Of a stretch of 64,000 bases of DNA, positions 33,724 through 43,792 are shown one piece after another. The stretch lies in assembly GCA_001051155.2 (NCBI GenBank), contig JYIP02000005.1, positions 3,534,001 to 3,598,000 of the forward strand. The letters run 5' to 3'. The first letter of the stretch is position 1, and every line of letters begins with the position of its first letter. The notes under the pieces are model-generated. The model did not search any database. It saw only the letters and a program-made list of their open reading frames with translations, and was not told the DNA's origin. The position numbers and the translations under genes are program-made. The stretch is from Chrysoporthe austroafricana. Its lineage: Eukaryota > Ascomycota > Sordariomycetes > Diaporthales > Cryphonectriaceae.

Positions 33724-34722
33724 TCAGACCTTGATATCGCCACTCATCACCATTCTCGCAGACCCACCCAGCCTCACCTCCTTGATCTCCCTGGCACCGC
33801 CCTCCCCGGAACCCACAGCGACCTCGACCAGGATATCGCTCTTCCGCCCCATCTCTACGCCCTGCGTGACCCGATACCTCACCTTGTCGACGTCCCCCTG
33901 CAAGGTCATGTGAGATGCCAGGCACGACGCCGCGCTCCCCGTCGCGGGGTCCTCGAACCCAAGCTCCACCATGCGCGCCCTCAGCGTCTCGGTCCGCACG
34001 CCGTCCTCGCCCGCGACCGCGGCCTGCGGCACGTAGTAGTACCGCGCGACGAAGCCGTGGCCCCAGGACCCGGCGTCCAGCAGGCTCACGTAGTTGCCCA
34101 GGTCGAGCCGGTTCGCGGTGGTCACCCGGGCGAGGTGGTCGGCGTCCGGGAGCCGGACGAGCAGGAAGGTCATCCCCTTGACGATGCTGAAGATGGGCGC
34201 GTCCAGCTCCGCGTCCCGGATCCGCGGGTCCGCGTGCAGGGCCGGCTGGATCTGCGCCGTGACCGTGGCGTCGCCCAGCTCGTAGAGCGAGCGCAGCGTG
34301 CGCGAGTGCAGGTGCACGTCGTGCGGGATGTGGGCCGTGACCGAGCCCTGGTCGTCGGCCCGCGCGATCGCGATCGGCCCGGCGCGGGGCCGGAGGGTGG
34401 TGATGAAGTCCCAGCCCAGGTAGTGCAGGGTGAAGTAGGCGGTGCCGATGGTCGGGTGGCCGGCGAAGGGGAGTTCTCCCTCTATGGTGAATATGCCTAT
34501 CTCCCGCTCGGGAGAGGAGCGGTCCGGCGAGGAGAGCGTCTCATTGGGGCGGAGGAAGAAGAAGACGGTCTCGGAGAGGTTGAATTCCTTGGCGATGAGC
34601 TGTTTGGTCGGGCTGTCTTCATTCTCCAGTGACGCCCGCTCTTTGTCCTCGACGATGACAATGGCGAGGGGGTTTCCCAGGAAAGGCTTGTCTGTGAACA
34701 CGTCGAGGGTCACAAAGTGCAT
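33724..34722 (-). CDS. PhzF-family isomerase/epimerase-like protein
   Basis: An uninterrupted 332-residue frame, the family's usual length with both PhzF half-domains. The N-terminus MHFVTLDVFTDKPFLGNPLA is diagnostic. The conserved glutamate in FNLSETVFFF corresponds to the catalytic acid/base of PhzF. GELPFAGHPTIGTAYF and the C-terminal half-domain signature EDPATGSAASCLASHM follow. Bacterial PhzF isomerises a phenazine precursor, but fungal homologues are mostly uncharacterised and there are no other phenazine genes here. I therefore read it as a cytosolic isomerase of unknown substrate. It converges on the P450, which may be coincidence. The ATG at 34722 directly precedes the conserved start, so the start is secure. 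Confidence 0.92.
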   Translation of the reverse strand: MHFVTLDVFTDKPFLGNPLAIVIVEDKERASLENEDSPTKQLIAKEFNLSETVFFFLRPNETLSSPDRSSPEREIGIFTIEGELPFAGHPTIGTAYFTLHYLGWDFITTLRPRAGPIAIARADDQGSVTAHIPHDVHLHSRTLRSLYELGDATVTAQIQPALHADPRIRDAELDAPIFSIVKGMTFLLVRLPDADHLARVTTANRLDLGNYVSLLDAGSWGHGFVARYYYVPQAAVAGEDGVRTETLRARMVELGFEDPATGSAASCLASHMTLQGDVDKVRYRVTQGVEMGRKSDILVEVAVGSGEGGAREIKEVRLGGSARMVMSGDIKV

Positions 34723-35455
34723 GATGGGCTGATGTCAACAAGGAAGTTACCCAGAGGCTGCGAGAAAAGAGGACAGGGTAATTTCATCACTAGCGATAGC
34801 ATCGAGGAGGAGATGTTCCGAGGATTTAAAGCTTCGAGATGAAGATCGAGCTCGGGTGAGTCACCGAGATACCGACGGTACTAATTACTTAGTCATAGGC
34901 TTCACAGCGTAACGGTGTGTCTCAAATGACGCCCTCCACCTGCATGATTCTGTCGAATGTCCGGGGATGCACACGATGTGTCACTGTATGAATGGCTGAG
35001 ACTTACAGCAGTTCGCTGATTATGTAAATGTTCTACATAATCTGCGTCATTGTTGAAAATGCACAGGTATGAGCCGTGCCGGAGGCGGAGTAACAAAAAG
35101 GCAAAATGTACAACGAATGACGGCCTCCACCTGCATGATCCCGTCAATGCTCAGAGATGCACATGCGTGCTTAGTACTATTAACAATGGGACGAGGCGAC
35201 CAGTACTACTGTACATTGTTTGACTGGCTGAGGTCTTACAGTAGTCTTGTGGTCATGCCTGGCGATGATGGCAAGACAGAACCTGTACTATCAAGCCCCA
35301 GGTAGCACATCTCATGTGGGTAGTAATGACGCCTGATCTTTTATGAAGCACAATTTCCCGGCAACCATATCTTCGGACATGATCAACCTGTCCTGAACTC
35401 ACGTCTAATTTCTTTCCCACATTTGCTTGATCCACGAAGCCGGCTAACCAACGCT
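34723..35455. other. Intergenic with a degenerate tandem repeat
   Basis: This spacer between the divergent PhzF-family and orphan 1075-residue genes holds two diverged copies of a ~100-bp unit (listed separately). No gene is supported. Confidence 0.6.
34922..35250. repeat. Two diverged direct copies of a ~100-bp unit
   Basis: Copy 1 starts near 34924 and copy 2 near 35114, about 190 bases apart. Both begin AATGACG(C/G)CCTCCACCTGCATGAT, continue with related GTC-AATG-GATGCACA segments, and end with a shared GGCTGAG-CTTACAG(C/T)AGT block. Many differences are transitions. The copies flank a short unrelated segment. Confidence 0.7.
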
Positions 35456-36045
35456 ATGTCGTCTATAGGAAAGCTCAGTACAGCCTTGCTGTCAGTGCCC
35501 GCCGAGCTCACAGTCGCAGCGGCAAACCTCAACTTCGACTTTTCTCTGGTCAAAGTGGAGGCTCCCAAAGAATTCCATGGTGTCAGAGGTAAGCAAAGCA
35601 GTGATTGCTCGATGAATGGCTCTTCCCGGCGACATTTCTGTTTCGGGGCATATTGAATGACACTAAACGGATCCCGGCAGATGCCCTCTCCAAACACCGT
35701 CGCACTGAGGCCGAGACTGGTCTGCCTCACATTACGGCTAGGAAGCTCGGCGCACTTTTCGAGCCTCTGGTGCCGCAGATCCCAAATCTCCTCAGGGCCT
35801 ACGGCGAGCGCGTATCTGAGATCTCGTCCAAGATGACCAAAGAGCAAGCTCACGCTCCAGGTCCAAGCTTTGGTATTTTCGCCTCCCAGGCGGGGCCTGA
35901 TGCAACCAACATCTGGGCAGCGGTACGTAGATTCGGTCAATCCTCACTCTCTCAAGCAGGTTTTCTCTTACAACAACGAGTATTCGTTGAGGTGGACCTC
36001 TCGTCTTTGAGCCACGCCTCCTCTCAATGAAACCGCGGAAGTGGG

Positions 36046-36086
<41 letters not shown>

Positions 36087-36110
36087 GGCCCCCTGCNCCA
36101 AAAAAAAAAA

Positions 36111-36159
<49 letters not shown>

Positions 36160-39100
36160 GTATGGCGCATCCCGTGAGCTTCTACGTAACCCGTGTCGGT
36201 ATCCTTCCTGTTTGATATGGCATGTCCTTTGGGCAGGATAGTCGATGTTCTACCTTCCCAGTGTCGACTTGACTTATGAGTGCTGGAATGTCCGCAACGA
36301 AATTCGTGCGTTGGCATCCCACTTTGTCATTGATATAGTTCTTCTCCCCTGCGGACTTCCGGTCTTTAATCACTTCTATCTAATCACCTTTGTGGGTTTC
36401 CCCTGTGGCTAATTTTCAAACAGGCCACGTCTGGCGAGGGCGCCATGGCCGTCCAACTATTAGCGTGTATGCTGGCGCGAATCTGGAAGGAGCATGAGGC
36501 CATTTCACTCTGGGTTGAGCTGGTCGAGCGCCGTAAAATGGAAGTCATGGACAGATCGGTCAACGGCAGCAATGTAGCTGCGCTAATGGCTGCACAACAG
36601 ACTTTCAGCCGCGAGCAGCTCGCCGCCTGGGATAGCAGCGCCAGGTCCTGGATCAAAACGGCGGATGCGGCAAAACGTGTCCAGCAAACGCAACTAATGC
36701 TTGTGATAAGCAATATTGCGGTCCCCGTAAACGCAAGCGGCGACCTATACGACAGCGTTATCAAGGCGTGGACGTCCGCAATGGTAGCTATGGAACGACT
36801 CGTGCAGGGCATACCTCAGCAGATACGAGACGGAGCGACACTACTCGCCATCTCTGCCTGGCATCTTTATCCGAACATGGCAGTGCTATGCGGTATCATG
36901 AAGCCTGTTGAGCAAAACGATCCTCTGATGAATGGCTCTCTTCTTACCTTCTCCGTTCACATCTCATCAGCAGACGGAGATTCAACCGGCGTTTTCTGGT
37001 CCCTACCGATGGCACATATGCGATATTATTCTCCACCTGTTGTTGCCCGCGGCCGTCTCGCACCGGATAATTCCCGCGTTTCCATGGAAGAGTTCCTCAT
37101 TGTCATCCTTGGAATGGTAATTTCGCCATGGCTGCGGACGTTCTGCCCGGATACATCTCGGTGTTGCCGACTCATTCGCCTTCTCTGGCAGATGACGGAA
37201 CGATTCGCTGAGAATCCCGATTTGCCCGACATATCTTGGCTCTCCTTGCTCTCGGAAGCTGCTGATCGTTACTTGCGTGCAGCAGGCGTGGTGTCTCAGC
37301 AGTACTCCAAGTTACTAGCGTTAGGTATCCGTTCAAAGGGCGAATTCCTCAACAACGATCAACACCAATCAGAATTTGCTTTTGGCTTATCCAGTTTTCA
37401 AGCAATCTTGTCTCTTATGTTTGACGAAAACGTGGAAGAGAAAATCAATTTCCTCAGGCGAATTGCTTGCTCCCTAAATTCCGAATCAAAAGACCTCATC
37501 ATCAGATATTTCCCGCAACAGGAGCGGTACATGGGGGGATGGACAGACTCCCCAGAAGATCTCAAATCTCAAAGCGGCGACTATATTTATAGTCCCGTTC
37601 GAATCGAATATCATTCTGATGTGGAAGACCACGGTAACGAATCACATGATGCTTACAGATACGAATATGCATCGGCCTTGCCTTCCCGGCGGAGTTCAGA
37701 GAAAACATCAGCCGACGGATCCAGTCATATAGGAGAGGGTCATCGTCGCTGGATAGTCGCGGAAACAGCAGACGTGGACGAAGAGAGTATAATCAGTTGT
37801 TCCGGGGACACTTGCGGCTGCATGAACACCACAACGGGACCTCCCTGTTTCTGTACGGCTGTCAACCAAACCCACTGCACAAAAGCATGCCACCCTGGGG
37901 TGCTAAAATGCAAAAGATATGAAGAGTACGATGAGTTCCCTACCATCCATGAGGAATCACCCGAGTGTGAGTCAGACTGCATCCGATGCTACAATAATGC
38001 TAGAAAACTTCGAATTCAGGCTCTCGGAGAAGACTTGACGTGGCTCAACCCAAAATTCCACGAAACGGCCAACTACTTCGTATGGCACAATTCTCAGAAT
38101 GACAAAATGGAGTTTTATGAATTTGTACTCGGCAATACATACTCTTGCGGCATTTACAAAGGCGAAAAGTGTCATATCAACCGCGAACCCAGCACTATGA
38201 CTGCAGCGGGATATCAAGCCACCATTGACGAAGTTGAGGCTGCGTTGCGGTCGCGAACTACAAGACCTGAGTTACTGTTCGCTCACCTGCACCGCTGGTT
38301 CCGTCAGTGTTCAATCAATCGAGCTTTATCTGCCATGGTGTTTGCAAAGACCCTGTATCAGACACTACCTGGCGCAACAGTCAGCCTCGAGGTCCTCAAA
38401 ATTCCCGTGAACTCAACAGAATGGTCTCAACTCTTACCCTTATATTCTTCCAATGAAGATTACCTGCATGTTATCTTCTCATGTCTGGCAATGTTCGAGT
38501 CAGGCCAACTTCTCATCAACCCGTCAACTCTCAAAGGCGTGATGGCAATGTCAAGTTACGATTCCATCTTCGTCGCCTCTGCTCTTATGAGCGATCCATC
38601 TGACTTTACCCCCAGACAGCCCGTCAAAAGAGTCTTTGGCAATTTGGGCCGGTCTGAGATGGCGTTCATGGTTCCTCCCGCAAACCCGATATTCAAAGAA
38701 GCTGACCCCAGCTCCTGGCAGCTGATCAACCACGCCCCCTTTGATGGGCAATTCCTCGATTCTTTCAAAAGCACTTCGCTTCATTTGAGTTTGACAGACT
38801 TTGAATTACCACTTGACGTGGGTGCGAGAGGCTTCCGTGACAGACAGGCTGTCTTGCTCGAGTCTGTCATCACCGTGAACGACAAGGGGGTGGACATAGG
38901 TGATCTCGACATACTCTCGATTTTCGAAAGCGACCTCGTTGAACGACTTGGGAAATGTACGCATAATTCTAAGCCTGAGAAACAGAAGGATGTGGTTTCT
39001 CCTCGTGTGCAGGATGAAGAGGAGATAAAATCGTCCCAAGGTCCTGGGGCACAATATAGCTGGCTCACCAGCCTCGACTGCTGGGACGAGCTCCTTGACC

Positions 39101-39276
39101 CTCCGTTGACATCCACGTGCATCTTCCGTGCAACTGGCAACTGGCAGGCCAGGCTGGCTGCCACGGCCGCGTGTACACAGAGGAAGAAGAGGGTTTGCGT
39201 CCTTCCCAGTAGGCCATGTACTCTGTGTATAGGAGAGGTGTCTGGGATCAAGGATTTTGATGTACTCATTGCGTAA
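35456..39276 (+). CDS. Large fungal orphan-family protein, Cys-rich centre
   Basis: Three exons are proposed: 35456-35588, 35681-35922 and 36424-39276, giving 1075 residues. The N-terminal MSSIGKLSTALLSVPAELTV and the block ending NIWAAATSGEGAMAVQLLAC are restored only by splicing, which supports the model. The family appears common in Pezizomycotina, but I know of no characterised member. No transmembrane segment or signal peptide is evident. A central region at about residues 580-640 is rich in Cys and His (CSGDTCGCMN, CFCTAVNQTHC, CTKACHPG, CESDCIRC) and could bind metal. The rest looks globular, with hydrophobic helical stretches. Exons carry lower GC than the neighbouring housekeeping genes. 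The second intron is 501 nt because it contains the poly-A/N tract at 36046-36158. The true intron may be shorter. Confidence 0.78.
36046..36158. other. Poly-A/N assembly scar inside an intron
   Basis: Thirty-eight A are followed by TGGGGCCCCCTGCNCC, with an ambiguous base at 36097, and then about 59 A broken by one C at 36111. Such paired long homopolymers around an N are best explained as a sequencing or assembly artefact. The real length of this intron is therefore unknown. Confidence 0.85.
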
Positions 39277-39850
39277 GAGATAGTTCAGTAGTTGCCATTC
39301 ATATATCAATCCTGCTGCTTCTCGGAAACTCACCCTGACTGTGAAGCTGTAGATGTATCCTGTTGAATAACATCGCCACAATATATGAAAGTATTGGCAT
39401 GAAGTTCGGTTCATGTAATGATCATAGGCCAAACCATTGGGTCCAGATGTATCTGTACCTTGTAAGGTCGAATGGGTTTATGTTGTTCGCAGTACAATTA
39501 AGGGGATTACCTTAGCGTGCAATGATCATTATTAGCCTGTGGGCTATTCAAGTGGGAATCAAATGAGTCCTTAGATTGACGACTGAAGAGCAACTACGAA
39601 ATATATCTGCTAGTAGGAAAGTTCCAATCTGATATCCGGCTCCTCAGTCCTGGATAGCCTGGATCGCAAACCCGTCTTATAGGTCGCCCAGCGATCCATG
39701 ATCCTAACTTTTGCATATGTAATCAAGTGCGTCTGTTTGTCCTTACATAAGAGTTGTCCCTGCTTCGGATGTTGGATCCGAGCCAGCGTGGTCCTGACTC
39801 CACTGAGTGGGTCTGTCCTTGTGATCTTGCATTTCCTGGGTCATAACAGT
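39277..39850. other. Convergent intergenic region
   Basis: AT-richer spacer between the orphan gene (+) and the small orphan gene (-). No feature recognised. Confidence 0.55.
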
Positions 39851-40495
39851 TCACACTCCCTCCACGCCGTTATCCGAGACAGATATACCTTCCCTGGCGA
39901 GGCAGTCCTCCATGAACTCGTCGAGTGCTGTTGGCGCCCCCTCGTCATCCGCGATACTTCGCATCGTAGGTGGCTGGTCTTCAATGACATTCTTGACTGC
40001 CTTGACCCACACATATCCAAAAGTAGTCCGGCTCACAGCGAACCAACAGTCATCTGAGTCGATGTCCCATGCCACACAATCGAGACTGTCAGGCCAGTCC
40101 TGGCCTTGTTTCCACCTCTCGTCACCCACCTTACACAGGTACCTGCACTTATCGACGAAGCACGTCATGGCATGTTCGTTGGCTAGAGTGACGGTAGGGT
40201 ATGTTCCGACGATGACAGATTCCGTATATATACCCTGGAAGGTGCAAAAGACAATGTGGACTGACGATAGAGGCGCTGCAGGCTTTGTCGAAGCCGAGCT
40301 TGTGCCCGCTTCTGTTGCCTCCTTGCGGTGATAGATCTCTCTCATAGCCTGAACGACGGTAGCAGGGTAGTGATCCCTCATCCACTTCTCCCATGCAGTC
40401 TCTAAGGTTTCCTCCTCTTTAGACTCTTCTTTGGTTGTCTTAGAAGGAGGTTTGTCAACCACTTCGCAGCTCGTTCGGTTTCGCTCTTCGGCCAT
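39851..40495 (-). CDS. Small hypothetical protein
   Basis: A 214-residue intronless frame from the ATG at 40495. The N-terminus is charged (KTTKEESKEEETLETAWEKW), probably a short coiled coil. The centre is globular: VHIVFCTFQGIYTESVIVGT, then KCRYLCKVGDERWKQGQDWP and WDIDSDDCWFAVSRTTFGYV. The C-terminus is acidic. I recognise no family. The plausibility comes from the amphipathic, Trp-rich centre and from the pyrimidine-rich leader upstream on the coding strand (CT-rich between 40500 and 40610), which is typical of fungal genes. No membrane segment or signal peptide is visible. Confidence 0.55.
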   Translation of the reverse strand: MAEERNRTSCEVVDKPPSKTTKEESKEEETLETAWEKWMRDHYPATVVQAMREIYHRKEATEAGTSSASTKPAAPLSSVHIVFCTFQGIYTESVIVGTYPTVTLANEHAMTCFVDKCRYLCKVGDERWKQGQDWPDSLDCVAWDIDSDDCWFAVSRTTFGYVWVKAVKNVIEDQPPTMRSIADDEGAPTALDEFMEDCLAREGISVSDNGVEGV

Positions 40496-41472
40496 ATTAA
40501 ACAAATAGAGTGTTAAAAATATGATCTAGGTGTGTGAGAAGATAGAGTTAGGTGAGATAGAGATAAAGATAGAGACATAGAATAAGAGACGCGGAGGGGA
40601 GAGGTAATTATGCAAAGCACAAATAGACCATAAAGCGTTGCACTAGATACAGATCGCAGCAGTCACAAGCAGCGATGAGTCACCAGAAGCTAATATATGG
40701 CATTCATTGGCGAATGGATTATGAGCTTTGAAACTGTACAAGTCGATTTGGGGGCTACTTTGGAGCCCAACATGTCGTATCAGATTCGCAGATGTGACGT
40801 CCGCCACCCACCAAAGCGCGTTATCCGAAGCACGCTGTATTCCAATCAGGCTGTCGGCATTGCAATGAGTCATTCCAGGCTAGATAACTCGGGGTTAATC
40901 ACTGTGACTCCTTCGTTCAGAAGGGGAGGGTCTCCTTCGGCATGAACGGTATGACCCGGGCCGATATCACTCGGGCAACTAGGTCTATGGCAACTTGTCA
41001 CGTTCCGAGTGGCGGGAGGTGGAACGCTGCCTGAACAGGGTGTAGGAGACGGGTATGACTGGTAGTTGGCAGCAGAGGTGGAAGGGTTCTTGCTACCAGC
41101 ACCCTTGGCATTGTGGCCTTTGGAACCAAGTTGACTGGCGTCCTGGAGGCGTCGGATGGTGGCTTCGTCATCTGTTTCAAGTGCGGCGCGCTTGCCTTAA
41201 AGTCTGGTGGTGTCGGTGCAGAGCTATTGGCTGACGCGGTGACCGTTGGATCGGCTATGCTCCTTGACACTGGCCTTGCAGCTGCTGTATGCTTCATCCC
41301 GTGAGGGGATGTCTTGGACTGGCTTGGGCGTACTTTTTCGTCCTTATAGGGCTATTTCACCAACCTCTCGGAGAAGTCACGGAGCTAATTAGTGCAAGGA
41401 CACCAGCGAGCCCATGCATAGACGGCGCATCCTCGTGGCATTCTCTATGGTGCTAGTGCGGTCAAGGAATGG

Positions 41473-41508
<36 letters not shown>

Positions 41509-43792
41509 GGCTCGGGGATGGACTGGCCCCTCGAAAGTGATTGCAAACTTTTCTTTCATTCTCATCCTGAATTGCTGCAATGGTGGACTTCGTGGGTGGT
41601 TAAACGCATCCACGAGATTGATAATTCCTTCGGTGTTTCTGCCAGGCAATTTACGCAACCACCCTTTCCCCACCCTTTCCTGCCTCTCCCCTCTTCCCTT
41701 CTCCTCTTGTCTTATTTTTTGCTTTCCTTTTCTTTTGGTTCTCAGGATTGTAGTACCTGGCGTTTGTGCATTTTGTCCAGAGAATTGATAAAAAGTGAGA
41801 GTGATAGGATGCAAGATAGTCTGGTATGACGTTCCTTCTCTTCATTATAGACGCGACACAACCTAGTGCCGCGATCCCCCCCCGTCTCCTTCTTTATATA
41901 TAGTATAAATTAGCGTCCTATCACATCTAACTGAAATGAATTACTGTTCCATTTGGCCTATAATGCTGAGCAACGAAATGCATCTTTCAAGCCACACAGG
42001 CATTTCCGGCACGGATGAGGCTAAAAATTAAACTTTTCCGATATTCTTGTAGAGTAGTTATATTCCTCTTCCTATAACGATACTAACTGTCCAAAAATCT
42101 AGGTGGACATCGAAGGCTAAGTTGCAATCCCACGAACAAGTGAGGTCAAACGTACTTGACTGTGCTACGACAATTCTGTTAACGTGCGACTGCACAGTGT
42201 TATTTGAGGGAGAAACGAGCGTCCCTTCACCTCGGTGTGCCCGAAAAATGCAAGTCCAGGAATAGAATTTTGTCAACCCACCCCCCCTCAGGGGTCTTCA
42301 AAGGGACGATAGATCACATGTGCTCTGCTGTTATGGGGTTGTCGAGATTCAAGCCACGAAACACTCACACTACTGTCCGTATCGACAGTAGCCGCGCATT
42401 TCACTCGACGCGGTGTCCTCATCGGCACGATACCCCGTTGATAACCGAGTGGCAAGTGGGTCAAGGGTCCTGGTGTGTCTGCACAATTCATCGAGGTCCG
42501 GGGACTGCGGACCACGTGGTGACGGTGTGGAGATGGATCGCCTGTATGTTGTTGCCCGCGATGTGAGCACCGTGAACCTGTGTCCTGGCTCGCACTCTAC
42601 AGCACAGACAGGCTAGACACGAGTCTGACCCTCGGGGATGAGACGAATTATTTTTTTTTAACCCCCCCTTTGAGGAAAAAAAAAAAATTCATCGCGGCGT
42701 GGAGGTGTCATGCTGCTGACAGCTCCTATCGCGGATAGCGACATCCGATCGCAAAGGTAGGATGCCGATGTCTCCAGGAGATCTCTACCTAGTAGGGGAT
42801 GTTGGAACCTGCCGCCTGGAGATCTCAGCCGGGCATGACAGATTCCACCAGGGGCGTTCCCCTGAACTTCCCCAGAGGGCTGGAGCGGTCGCCAATGGGA
42901 AGGGCTACCGGGTGGCTTGTGTGCCTGAATCCGGTGCCCGCTTGGGGAGTGCGAGAGGACCCTGAATCGCCCAAAGGGGGCCCGATTCTTAGGTCAGTTG
43001 ACGCGCTAGTGTGGCTGTCACGTCCAGTACCCAGCAGGCGCCGGGGCGGGTTGGGCCCATCAGCCACCGGATTCAGGGTCCAACAAAGGGGGACTCCATC
43101 TCCAGCGAGTCTTTACTCCGCGAACGGACAGATCGCGGCAGAGACTTGGCTGCCGTCATAGGCGTTACAGGGCCTGGCAACGCAGGCTGTCGAACAAGGC
43201 TGGGGCTGCGAAGGGTTGTGAGCTTGGGGGGGGGGCTTGCTAGAGGCTGGACAGCCAGTATAGCTGCTAGAATAAGAGAAGGAAAAGGAATGTAAACATA
43301 AAGAAGAAAAAAAAAAAATACGGGAAACTGAGGTGGATCTTTTCTTCTTGCTACGTGTGGGGTCCAAAAGTTCCCCGATCCCTCCCTCTCCACACTTGGG
43401 CGCTCTTGGGAGGGCCTCTTGGCGGGAAGGGCTTGCTGAGTAACACAGTGGCTGGAGGGTCGCCTCGGCTGGTGGTGGTGGTGTGGCCAGTGGGTGTGGC
43501 CAGTGGTGTTGGAGGGGCTCCCAGGTGGTCTAGCGTGGGGCGTACTGGGCTGTGGGCTGGGAGCCTCCACCGGGCAGCGAAGACGGGCCAGTCAGATAGG
43601 TGGACAGGCCGCCGTAAAACATCGTGAGTCCGGGCGTGGCCAACTAAGAACTTGCCCGAGCTGGACCTAAACCGCAACTCTCTCGCAGCCCGCGTCAGAC
43701 TCACGCTCATCCTCCTGCCTCCCTCCCTCTCGCCCTCCTCACAGCACAGCAACCACCGCCCGTTGCCCTGCACCCGCGACAGACTTGGGACA
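40496..43792. other. 3.3-kb intergenic region with a CA microsatellite
   Basis: It contains the promoters of the small orphan gene (-) and the GAL4-like regulator (+), a (CA)17 tract and short A- and T-runs (42650-42690, 43306-43319). Short frames at 40697-40945 and 40998-41297 have no domain support. The last 150 bases before 43793 are pyrimidine-rich, as in fungal leaders. Confidence 0.55.
41474..41507. repeat. (CA)17 microsatellite
   Basis: Uninterrupted CA dinucleotide repeat, read directly. Confidence 0.95.

Noticed and set aside
22599..34722. A secondary-metabolite gene cluster
   Set aside because: No backbone synthase, transporter or dedicated regulator; the enzymes alone do not establish a cluster.
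33724..34722. Phenazine biosynthesis
   Set aside because: Only a PhzF-family protein is present. Other phenazine genes are absent, and fungal homologues have unknown roles.
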